Counted from the stretch's first letter, positions 1-5,969 are shown. The stretch is 7,248 bases of DNA from CAYPCH01 sp964409165 (GCA_964409165.1 CAYPCH010000146.1:1-7248), one strand, 5' to 3'. Program-made: numbers and translations. Notes: a model not told the origin generated them from the sequence alone.

Positions 1-363
1 AAAATAGAACAAATAAATAACAGTACGATACTTTGCAGAAAGTTTTAAGACTGCATGTATAACCTCATTTTCCTTTGGTGTAAAGTCTGTAAAATCATAT
101 ATATGATCTTGAAGAGATAAAATTTTTTTAAACCATACAGTTTTTAAACGATTTTTGCAATTATTAATAGCAACTCTTATAAGCCATGCTTTTTCGTGTG
201 ATTCATTTTCAAACTGCGGACTTTTTTTAATTAATTTTAATAGGGTATCTTGTGTTACATCTTCAGCATCATAAATATTCTTCATATATGAAAAAGCAAC
301 TCTAACAATCATATCTGAATATTTCTCAACAACATTATTAATATAATTATTATGTTTATCCAC
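1..363 (-). CDS. ECF-type RNA polymerase sigma factor, N-terminal part (runs off left edge)
   Basis: Reading the minus strand from a GTG at 363 gives 121 uninterrupted codons to the window edge. Residues about 13-80 look like sigma-70 region 2: a YSDMIVRVAFSYMKN helix, the DAEDVTQDT motif at 32-40 (core RNA polymerase binding) and an EKAWLIRVAINNCKNRLK stretch at 57-74 (-10 recognition). A short linker leads to LKLSAKYRTVIYLFYF at 106-121, the start of region 4, so roughly the last quarter of a usual 160-190 residue ECF factor is missing. ECF factors redirect RNA polymerase to stress or envelope regulons and are often encoded next to an anti-sigma factor, which here would lie outside the window. 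A TAG stop lies directly before the GTG, so translation cannot start further upstream in this frame. The ribosome binding site is weak, and the internal ATG at residue 18 is a less likely start because it would cut into region 2. Family assignment is confident; the regulon is unknown. Confidence 0.88.
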   Translation of the reverse strand, partial: MDKHNNYINNVVEKYSDMIVRVAFSYMKNIYDAEDVTQDTLLKLIKKSPQFENESHEKAWLIRVAINNCKNRLKTVWFKKILSLQDHIYDFTDFTPKENEVIHAVLKLSAKYRTVIYLFYF

Positions 364-484
364 CTACTTACCAGCTTTCACTATTAATACAGTTCATACT
401 ATCATAATTTTGCACTGATAAAATCTTTTTTAAAATACGCCAGAAGTATAAGCAGATAAATTGCACTCAGCTTTAAATGGACTC
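364..484. other. Divergent intergenic region between sigma factor and ileS
   Basis: This AT-rich stretch of about 120 bp separates two divergently transcribed genes and must hold the promoter of the minus-strand sigma gene. I see no convincing sigma-A promoter on the minus strand. Such genes are often driven by their own ECF factor, whose recognition sequence I cannot name. No open reading frame of note is present. Confidence 0.5.
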
Positions 485-513
485 TTGACACTACAGCTGT
501 AATTGTTTAAAAT
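485..513 (+). promoter_or_regulatory. Sigma-A promoter for the ileS T-box transcript
   Basis: A perfect -35 box TTGACA (485-490), a 17-bp spacer and a -10 box TAAAAT (508-513, 5 of 6 consensus bases) lie just upstream of the T-box leader. The predicted start of transcription is near 520, about 25 nt before the first leader helix. Position, spacing and box quality agree with a strong housekeeping promoter whose output is then set by the riboswitch. Confidence 0.8.
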
Positions 514-540
514 CATTAGAGAATATTAATTTTATATTGC

Positions 541-957
541 AAAGACGATGATTGGAAGAGTAGATGGTAAATTCCTTTTAGAGAGCAGGCGATGGTGGAA
601 TTTCTGCAGGATATACCCTTGAAAATCATCCATGAGTTACACTCTGAACTCATCAAAACCGAAGTAGGAGTTTATTTCACTTTGGGATGTATAGCATTTT
701 AAAGGCTTTGCCTTTGAAAATAATAACTAACAGCATATTTATAATGGTTATTGTTCGCTACTTGGATGAATAGGTGTTGTCGGTATGAGCCGTTATTTCG
801 TTAAAGCGTTCAGGACAAGAACAGATAAGGTAATGCCTTTTTAACTATATTACTGAAACTATATTACTGATATGTTTATTTTCCTGAATTAATTAGGGTG
901 GTACCACGTGGGTATATTCCTCTCGTCCCTTTGATGGATGAGGGGTTTTATTTTTAT
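541..957 (+). promoter_or_regulatory. T-box riboswitch (tRNA-Ile sensing) upstream of ileS
   Basis: This untranslated leader senses uncharged tRNA-Ile and allows read-through into ileS when isoleucine charging is low. Stem I is recognisable. A short helix TGGA (553-556)/TCCA (629-632) closes the specifier loop, which has AGTA (559-562) on its 5' side and GAAA followed by the specifier ATC (625-627) on its 3' side. The helix above it (566-574 with 609-617) leads to the distal AGAGAG motif (580-585) and a GCAG/CTGC hairpin with a GGTGGAA loop. ATC is an isoleucine codon and matches the downstream gene. CCGAAGTAG (659-667) can pair with CTACTTGG (758-765) as stem II. The enclosed region holds hairpins 701-715 (AAAGGC/GCCTTT) and 719-755. 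The CGG-TATGAG-CCG element (781-792) fits the IIA/B region. The T-box proper is at 895-908. At about 415 nt the leader is longer than the usual 200-300 nt. Helix boundaries are hand-drawn and approximate. Confidence 0.93.
895..957 (+). terminator. T-box antiterminator / intrinsic terminator switch
   Basis: The T-box AGGGTGGTACCACG (895-908) forms the antiterminator. AGGG (895-898) pairs with CCCT (927-930) and ACG (906-908) with CGT (924-926), leaving the bulge TGGTACC whose TGGT can pair with the ACCA end of uncharged tRNA-Ile (discriminator A73). The competing terminator is a 10-bp helix, 919-928 with 936-945, with a 7-nt loop followed by TTTTATTTTT. Bases 924-928 are used in both structures, so the two folds exclude each other. 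Confidence 0.93.
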
Positions 958-1047
958 ATACGGAAATGTTTGCCTGTATTCATTGTCAGGCAGGCTGAAG
1001 CTGGACTCTACGTAAATAAAATTATATAAATATTGGAGGTATCAAGG

Positions 1048-4000
1048 ATGTACAAAAAGGTATCAACGGATCTTAATTTTGTTGATAGGGAAAAGGACAT
1101 TTTAAAGTTCTGGAAAGAAAATGGAATATTTGAAAAAAGCATTAAGGAAAGGGAAGATGGCGAGACATTTACTTTTTATGACGGACCTCCTACTGCAAAC
1201 GGAAAGCCGCACATCGGACATATACTTACAAGGGTTATAAAGGATATTATTCCAAGGTATAAGACCATGAAAGGGTATAAAGTGCTGAGAAAAGCAGGAT
1301 GGGATACTCATGGACTGCCTGTTGAGCTTGAAGTTGAAAAGCTGTTAGACATAAACGGTAAGCCTGAGATAGAAAAGTATGGAGTTGAGCCTTTTATCCA
1401 AAAATGCAAGGAAAGTGTGTGGAAATATAAGAGCGAGTGGGAGCAGATGAGTGACAGAGTAGGATTCTGGGCTGACATGGAAAATCCTTATATTACTTAC
1501 GACAACAACTATATTGAATCAGTCTGGTGGGCTTTAAAGCAGATATGGGAAAAAGACCTCCTATATAAAGGTCATAAAATAGTTCCTTATTGCCCACGCT
1601 GCGGAACTTCCCTTTCAAGCCATGAAGTGGCTCAAGGATATAAAGATGTTACTGAAATGTCGATTTACGTCAAGTTTCAGGTAAAAGGCGAGAAGCAGAC
1701 GTATTTTATGGCTTGGACAACTACCCCTTGGACTCTGCCTTCGAACGTAGCACTGACTGTAAATCCTAAGGAAACATATGTAAAGGTGAAATGCGCCGAT
1801 GAGGTGTATATTCTTGCTGAAGCATTAGCCCAGCCTTTACTTTCTGAAGGCTTTGAGGTGCTTGAAAGAGTTACGGGACAGGATCTTATCGGACTTGAGT
1901 ATGAGCCGTTATTTGATTTTGTCAAGGTGGATAAAAAAGCCTTTTATGTGGCAGGAGGAGATTTTGTAACCCTTACCGACGGTACAGGTATTGTTCATAC
2001 GGCACCGGCCTTCGGTGAAGATGACGCGAAGGTTGGAAGAGCTTACGACCTTCCCTTTGTCCAAATGGTAAACGAACAGGGTAATTTTATTGAGTCGGCC
2101 ACACCGTGGAAAGGTATGTTTGTAAAGGATGCCGACCCGCTAATTATTGAACACCTCGAAAAGAGAAACCTTGTATATAAAAAGCTGAACTATGAGCACT
2201 CGTATCCTTTCTGCTGGAGATGCGATACGCATCTTTTGTATTATGCTATGGATACGTGGTTTATAAGGATGACGGAGGTTAAGGACAAACTTTTAAACAA
2301 CAATAATAAGATCAACTGGTTGCCGGATAACATCAGGGAAGGCCGTATGGGTAACTTCCTTGAAAATGTTGTTGACTGGGGACTTAGCCGTTCAAGGTAC
2401 TGGGGTACTCCGCTACCGATATGGGAATGTGAATGCGGTCATCGTCATGCAATAGGGAGTATTGAAGAATTGAAGCAAATGGGTGAGAATGTACCTGACG
2501 ATATTGAACTTCACAAGCCTTATATAGATAATGTACTTTTAAAGTGTCCCGGGTGTAAGACTGGCAAAATGAAACGTGTCAGTGAAGTAATTGACTGCTG
2601 GTTTGATTCAGGCTCAATGCCCTTTGCACAGTGGCATTATCCTTTTGAAAACCAGGAGGTGTTCAAAGAAAATTTCCCGGCCAACTTTATAAGTGAGGCA
2701 ATAGACCAAACAAGGGGATGGTTCTATACCCTGCTTGCAATATCCACACTTTTGTTTGATGAGCCTCCGTTTAAAAACGTTATTGTGTTGGGTCATGTTA
2801 ACGATAAAGACGGCGCAAAAATGAGCAAGCACAAAGGTAATGTAGTAGACCCGTGGACAATACTTGACAAGCAGGGAGCAGATGCGGTTCGCTGGTACTT
2901 TTATATAAACAGTGCACCGTGGTTGCCAAGCCGCTTCTATGAGGAGGCTGTAGGTGAAAGCCAGAGGAAGTTTATGGGGACGCTTTGGAACACCTATGCT
3001 TTCTATGTACTCTATGCAAACATTGACAAGTTCAATCCGCAGGATTACAAAATAGATTATGACAAACTTTCTGTCATGGATAAATGGATACTTTCGAAAC
3101 TGAATTCCCTTATCGGAACAGTTGACAAGAATCTTGAGAATTACAGGATAACTGAGTCAGCAAGGGCAATTCAGGAATTTGTTGATGAATTGAGCAACTG
3201 GTATGTAAGAAGAAGCCGTGAACGTTTCTGGCAGAAGGATATGAATCAGGATAAGGTTAACGCATACATGACCCTTTACGAGGTATTGGTTCAGGTTACA
3301 AAGCTTGCAGCACCCTTTGTTCCGTTTATATCTGACGAAATTTACAGGAACCTTGTGGTGAGTGTCAATAAGAATGTTGCTCAGAGTGTTCATTTATGTG
3401 ATTATCCTCAAGTGAACGATAAATTTATCGACAAGGAACTTGAAAAGAATATGGATCAGGTTCTTAAACTGGTAGTCTTAGGACGTGCTTGCAGGAATAC
3501 TTCAAATATAAAGAACCGACAGCCTATATCAAGAATGTACGTAAAATCGGACTATGAGCTTCATGATATGTACAGGGAACTTGTTATGGATGAACTCAAT
3601 ATAAAAGATGTTGTATTTACCGATGATGCGAGTCAGTTTACAGATTATAAATTTAAACCCCAGCTTAGAACCTTGGGACCGAAATACGGAAAACTGGTTC
3701 CCCAAATAGCCAATGTGCTCACCGAGGCAAACGGCGTAGAGGTTATGGAGCGTTTCAACAAAGGTGAATCAATAAGCTTCAAAGTTGACGGAACAGACGT
3801 TGAACTCTCTGAGAACGATGTTCTTGTTGAGACGGTTCAAAAAGAGGGCTTTGTGTCTGATACCGACAGGGGTATCACGGTAGTACTTGACACAAATCTT
3901 ACGGAAGAACTTATTGAAGAAGGTTTTATCCGTGAAATAATAAGCAAGATTCAAACTATGAGGAAGGAAGCCAATTTTGAGGTTCAGGATTATATAAACT

Positions 4001-4167
4001 GCTATGTTGAAGGCAACGCAAGAATTGAAGAGCTGGTAAAGAAAAATCAGACACTGATTTGCGGTGAAGTTTTGGCTGAGAATATCAGGTTTGGAAGCTT
4101 GGAAGGCTATAAAAAGCAGTGGAATATTAATGGAGAATCAGTTTGGTTTGCTGTTGTAAAGGCATAA
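1048..4167 (+). CDS. ileS: Isoleucyl-tRNA synthetase, type 2 (IleRS2)
   Basis: This cytoplasmic class I synthetase (1039 residues) attaches isoleucine to tRNA-Ile. The start is the ATG at 1048, 7 nt after GGAGGT (1035-1040); an upstream in-frame TTG at 1033 overlaps that ribosome binding site and is rejected. The Rossmann domain carries HIGH at 55-58 (GKPHIGH) and the second signature KMSKH at 591-595, with H instead of the usual final S. The inserted CP1 editing domain, which hydrolyses misactivated valine, lies about 185-395 with WTTTPWTLPSN at 223-233 and GTGIVHTAPAFGEDD at 312-326. Cysteine pairs C182/C185 with C389/C392, and C461/C463 with C500/C503, look like two zinc sites. The anticodon-binding domain contains ELSNWYVRRSR at 714-724. 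A C-terminal domain of about 200 residues lacks the zinc finger of E. coli-type IleRS. Length and architecture match the type-2 group, known for lower mupirocin sensitivity. The gene is transcribed alone behind a T-box and closed by its own terminator. Confidence 0.97.
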   Translation: MYKKVSTDLNFVDREKDILKFWKENGIFEKSIKEREDGETFTFYDGPPTANGKPHIGHILTRVIKDIIPRYKTMKGYKVLRKAGWDTHGLPVELEVEKLLDINGKPEIEKYGVEPFIQKCKESVWKYKSEWEQMSDRVGFWADMENPYITYDNNYIESVWWALKQIWEKDLLYKGHKIVPYCPRCGTSLSSHEVAQGYKDVTEMSIYVKFQVKGEKQTYFMAWTTTPWTLPSNVALTVNPKETYVKVKCADEVYILAEALAQPLLSEGFEVLERVTGQDLIGLEYEPLFDFVKVDKKAFYVAGGDFVTLTDGTGIVHTAPAFGEDDAKVGRAYDLPFVQMVNEQGNFIESATPWKGMFVKDADPLIIEHLEKRNLVYKKLNYEHSYPFCWRCDTHLLYYAMDTWFIRMTEVKDKLLNNNNKINWLPDNIREGRMGNFLENVVDWGLSRSRYWGTPLPIWECECGHRHAIGSIEELKQMGENVPDDIELHKPYIDNVLLKCPGCKTGKMKRVSEVIDCWFDSGSMPFAQWHYPFENQEVFKENFPANFISEAIDQTRGWFYTLLAISTLLFDEPPFKNVIVLGHVNDKDGAKMSKHKGNVVDPWTILDKQGADAVRWYFYINSAPWLPSRFYEEAVGESQRKFMGTLWNTYAFYVLYANIDKFNPQDYKIDYDKLSVMDKWILSKLNSLIGTVDKNLENYRITESARAIQEFVDELSNWYVRRSRERFWQKDMNQDKVNAYMTLYEVLVQVTKLAAPFVPFISDEIYRNLVVSVNKNVAQSVHLCDYPQVNDKFIDKELEKNMDQVLKLVVLGRACRNTSNIKNRQPISRMYVKSDYELHDMYRELVMDELNIKDVVFTDDASQFTDYKFKPQLRTLGPKYGKLVPQIANVLTEANGVEVMERFNKGESISFKVDGTDVELSENDVLVETVQKEGFVSDTDRGITVVLDTNLTEELIEEGFIREIISKIQTMRKEANFEVQDYINCYVEGNARIEELVKKNQTLICGEVLAENIRFGSLEGYKKQWNINGESVWFAVVKA

Positions 4168-4197
4168 AGTTAGAAAATTAAGGGTTTTTAATAAGAG

Positions 4198-4250
4198 GAA
4201 GCTGGTGCATAATCAGTTGAATAAACTGCTGTGCTCAGCTTCTTTTATTT
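4198..4250 (+). terminator. Intrinsic terminator of ileS
   Basis: GAAGCTG (4198-4204) pairs with CAGCTTC (4236-4242). The stem continues inward through GTGCA/TGTGC with one bulged base and an inner CAGTT/AACTG hairpin, and is followed by TTTTATTT (4243-4250). It lies 30 nt after the ileS stop codon, so ileS is probably a single-gene transcript. Confidence 0.85.
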
Positions 4251-4264
4251 AGGCTTAGTAATAT

Positions 4265-4295
4265 TGAGTCACCGGGGACGGTTCTTTTTGACTCA
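4265..4295. repeat. REP-like palindromic element
   Basis: TGAGTC (4265-4270) and GACTCA (4290-4295) are perfect inverted repeats. Within them ACCG (4271-4274) and CGGT (4279-4282) flank GGGA, and a TCTTTTT run follows. The GGGGACGGTTCTTTTT core flanked by short inverted repeats resembles, from memory, small palindromes scattered through many clostridial and other genomes and linked to REP-associated Y1 transposases. No transposase gene is nearby. That this is a multi-copy repeat is inference; a genome-wide count would decide it. Confidence 0.55.
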
Positions 4296-4299
4296 TTTA

Positions 4300-4342
4300 A
4301 AAAGGGGCTGTTGCACTGAGTAATTAGTGAACAGCTCCTTTT
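4300..4342. terminator. 43-bp near-perfect palindrome, probable bidirectional terminator
   Basis: AAAAGGGGCTGTT (4300-4312) pairs with AACAGCTCCTTTT (4330-4342) with a single G-T wobble, and CACT/AGTG extends the helix inside. The arms end in A/T runs on both sides, so an RNA hairpin with a U tract forms in either direction; the minus-strand direction has the longer run. It would insulate ileS from the genes that follow. The arm sequence also resembles the ends of some IS elements (see findings). Confidence 0.65.
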
Positions 4343-4434
4343 AATCTTTCCCACGTTGATTATATAATATCGGTTATATCGGTCATAATTTGGCAAGATT
4401 TTTGTAAGTTTTGACTTCCATAAATGAAAAAGTT

Positions 4435-4443
4435 TGATATAAT
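4435..4443 (+). promoter_or_regulatory. Extended -10 promoter upstream of the membrane-protein pair
   Basis: TGATATAAT (4435-4443) is a perfect extended -10 element (TGn followed by TATAAT). A TTGACT at 4411-4416 lies upstream, but its spacing of 21 bp is too long for a normal -35, so the extended -10 would do the work. Predicted transcription start is near 4450, giving a leader of about 175 nt before the 74-residue gene at 4626. Confidence 0.6.
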
Positions 4444-4625
4444 GTGAACTAAATGAGAAGAACTGTTGCTGTAAAAAATGTTCAGCAAGAAGTGTAAGCA
4501 GGTGGTTATGTCTTAAATTGTTTTCTTCTTCCATTATGCTATAGTGTTTGTATAGTTTCCCAGAGCGGTGTTTGTAAGCCAAGAGCAAAAACAGCACATA
4601 TGAAGGAAAGAGGTTTAATTTTAAT
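4444..4625 (+). other. Leader / spacer before the small membrane protein gene
   Basis: No recognisable riboswitch or RNA family is visible in these 180 bases. They contain a 14-codon open frame (4453-4497, MRRTVAVKNVQQEV) beginning just after the predicted transcription start, with a weak TTGCTG/CAGCAA hairpin (4466-4471 with 4483-4488) inside it. A GAAAGAGG ribosome binding site lies at 4606-4613, 12 nt before the next start codon. A minus-strand open frame covering 4235-4597 runs through the terminator and both palindromes and is not considered a gene. Confidence 0.4.
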
Positions 4626-4850
4626 ATGACAAATCAAAACAAGATCAAATTTTTAAATAAAAGATTGACGATATTAACGTATATAGTAGGTATAGTACCT
4701 TTTTCTATATTCTCGATTTTAGCTATATTTAATTATTTTGAAAAGTTTAAACTATTATATGCATATATTACGGTACCTTTTTATGCCATTTATATTATAT
4801 GCCTTGTAATTAGGTTGCCCTTTTTTGTTAAAGAAAAATCCAAACAATAA
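4626..4850 (+). CDS. Small two-helix membrane protein, unknown function
   Basis: This encodes 74 residues that I do not recognise as any named family. A lysine-rich N-terminus (KIKFLNKR, residues 6-13) precedes a hydrophobic helix at about 14-38, a short FEKFK turn and a second helix at about 43-67. The end is charged (KEKSKQ). By the positive-inside rule both termini would face the cytoplasm, forming a membrane hairpin. The ATG has an upstream purine-rich GAAAGAGG but with slightly long spacing (12 nt). The gene lies 69 nt before the zincin-like gene with no terminator between them, so the two are probably co-transcribed from the extended -10 promoter. Its composition is more AT-rich than that of ileS. 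It could be a partner or regulator of the downstream membrane protein, but that is inference from position only. The membrane topology is well supported; that it is expressed is likely but unproven. Confidence 0.6.
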   Translation: MTNQNKIKFLNKRLTILTYIVGIVPFSIFSILAIFNYFEKFKLLYAYITVPFYAIYIICLVIRLPFFVKEKSKQ

Positions 4851-4919
4851 GGATACAAAAAGGATATAGATTATTGGCAATTTGCAAAATTGATTTAGAT
4901 GAAAAGAGAAGGAGTTATT

Positions 4920-5690
4920 ATGTTAAATAAACGTTTATTTCTGTTTAATATTAGGTTGTTAAGGATAGTGGCTTTTATCTTGTTTGTAATAGTATTTGCA
5001 GCTTTACTGGGTTTATCTTACTTAATGAATGGGGGGAAAATATCTTTTCACTTAAGTTGGCAGTTTCTTTTACTACTAGTTGCTTTGTTATTTATTCATG
5101 AATTATTGCATGGAGTTGCATTTGCTCTATTTGGCAGAGTTCCGTTCCGGGGAATAAAATATGGATGCAATATTAAAAAAGTAATAGCGTATTGCACATG
5201 TGAGGTTCCTATTACTAAGAATGCTTATTTTATTGTTGCAATATTTCCGTTGTTAGTAACAAGCATTATACCTGCGTATTTTGCATTAATTATGGCAAGG
5301 CTTGATGCTGTTTTATTTGTAGCATTGGCTTTTGCTTCTAGTATAGGGGATATTGTAATGGCAATGGAGACTCTTAGATTGCCAAAGGGTTCGAAGGTGC
5401 TGGATTGCCCAAATGATGCGGGATTTTATTTAGTAGAAGGGGAATCAAGAAATAAAGATAGAATATTTAGACCTTTATTTTCTGAAGAGTTTGAAGAAGA
5501 TGATACTGCTGACATAAGTATTACAAAAGGCGATGAACCAAAAATCAAAATGTTATGGGTTGCTATTATATCATTTTGTTTTGTTATGGTTTTTTTGTCA
5601 CTACTATATATAGGGGTTAGAGCTTCAGTGGCTGATTTTGCTAATGAAGCGGGTAAGGCAAAATTTAAGCAAGAGTATCGAATAGATTGA
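4920..5690 (+). CDS. DUF3267-type membrane zincin (putative intramembrane metalloprotease)
   Basis: This is a 256-residue polytopic membrane protein. A first hydrophobic helix spans about 14-36 and a second about 46-66. The second carries HELLHG at 60-65, the HExxH zinc-binding and catalytic motif of metallopeptidases, placed in or near the membrane. Further helices lie at about 102-122 and 127-147, the latter ending in SSIGDI, where D144 is a candidate third zinc ligand. A soluble segment follows (about 150-208), with an acidic patch EEFEEDD at 189-195, then a last helix at about 211-233 and a charged tail. This arrangement matches the DUF3267 'putative zincin peptidase' group; substrates are not established for it. 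The ATG at 4920 is chosen because AGAAGGAG (4907-4914) sits 5 nt before it; an upstream in-frame ATG at 4899 would bury that site in the coding region. Likely in an operon with the preceding small membrane gene. The catalytic residues look intact, so activity is plausible. Confidence 0.85.
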   Translation: MLNKRLFLFNIRLLRIVAFILFVIVFAALLGLSYLMNGGKISFHLSWQFLLLLVALLFIHELLHGVAFALFGRVPFRGIKYGCNIKKVIAYCTCEVPITKNAYFIVAIFPLLVTSIIPAYFALIMARLDAVLFVALAFASSIGDIVMAMETLRLPKGSKVLDCPNDAGFYLVEGESRNKDRIFRPLFSEEFEEDDTADISITKGDEPKIKMLWVAIISFCFVMVFLSLLYIGVRASVADFANEAGKAKFKQEYRID

Positions 5691-5698
5691 CTTATAGC

Positions 5699-5872
5699 AT
5701 GTTGGATAAGATTGCTAAGAGGGTTGCTGTGCCTGAATCATGCTAAGATAATCAGATAAAAATGCTTATTTCAGAAGGAAAAAAGAATGAAGCCATTAAG
5801 CGATACCGGGAAATTACAGGTGCAGGACTAAAAGAAGCAAATAACAACAAAAGAGGTTCAGAGGGTAAATAG
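5699..5872 (+). pseudogene. Remnant of a ribosomal L7/L12 C-terminal-like small protein gene
   Basis: One reading frame gives MLDKIAKRVAVPESC, a TAA stop (5744-5746), then DNQIKMLISEGKKNEAIKRY and, continuing, REITGAGLKEA before ending at TAG (5870-5872). The part after the stop resembles the alpha-helical hairpin of the L7/L12 C-terminal domain, in which AIKxxRxxTGxGLKEAKD is the signature. Small Firmicutes proteins combine a short N-terminal segment with this motif. Both halves are in the same frame, so a single nonsense codon separates them. The tail after KEA (NNNKRGSEGK) no longer follows the expected KDYV continuation, and the N-terminal segment is short or missing. Neither ATG (5699, 5762) has a good ribosome binding site. 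I read this as a decayed gene between the zincin gene and the insertion sequence. The alternative is a functional 36-residue peptide from ATG 5762, which seems less likely. Confidence 0.6.
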
Positions 5873-5939
5873 CGTTTATATAAAGTTAGAATAATAATTA
5901 AATCAAATAGAAGGTGGGGTTTTATGACCCATACTCGAT

Positions 5940-5969
5940 TTGCCGGACACAGCTAAGTTAGGGTACAAT
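5940..5969 (+). promoter_or_regulatory. Possible weak promoter of the IS transposase genes
   Basis: TTGCCG (5940-5945, 4 of 6 consensus bases), an 18-bp spacer and TACAAT (5964-5969, 5 of 6) lie just inside the left end and 21 bp upstream of orfA. A weak promoter placed like this is usual for IS3-type elements. It is supported only by box similarity and position. Confidence 0.4.

Noticed and set aside
1033..1047. Upstream TTG start for ileS
   Set aside because: It overlaps the GGAGGT ribosome binding site that serves the ATG at 1048.
1102..3954. Several minus-strand open frames inside ileS
   Set aside because: They are antisense shadows of a well-supported gene, with no family resemblance.
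4235..4597. Minus-strand open frame of 120 codons
   Set aside because: It spans the ileS terminator, the REP-like palindrome and the second palindrome, has no ribosome binding site and encodes an unremarkable sequence.
4878..4892. Inverted repeat CAATTT-GCA-AAATTG upstream of the zincin gene as an operator
   Set aside because: A 6-bp AT-rich palindrome is expected by chance here and matches no regulator site I know.
4899..4919. Upstream ATG start for the zincin gene
   Set aside because: The strong AGAAGGAG at 4907-4914 lies inside this extension and fits the ATG at 4920.
5695..5745. TAGCATG/CATGCTA inverted repeat as terminator of the zincin operon
   Set aside because: The 37-nt loop and lack of a T tract make it a poor terminator, and it lies in the gene remnant.
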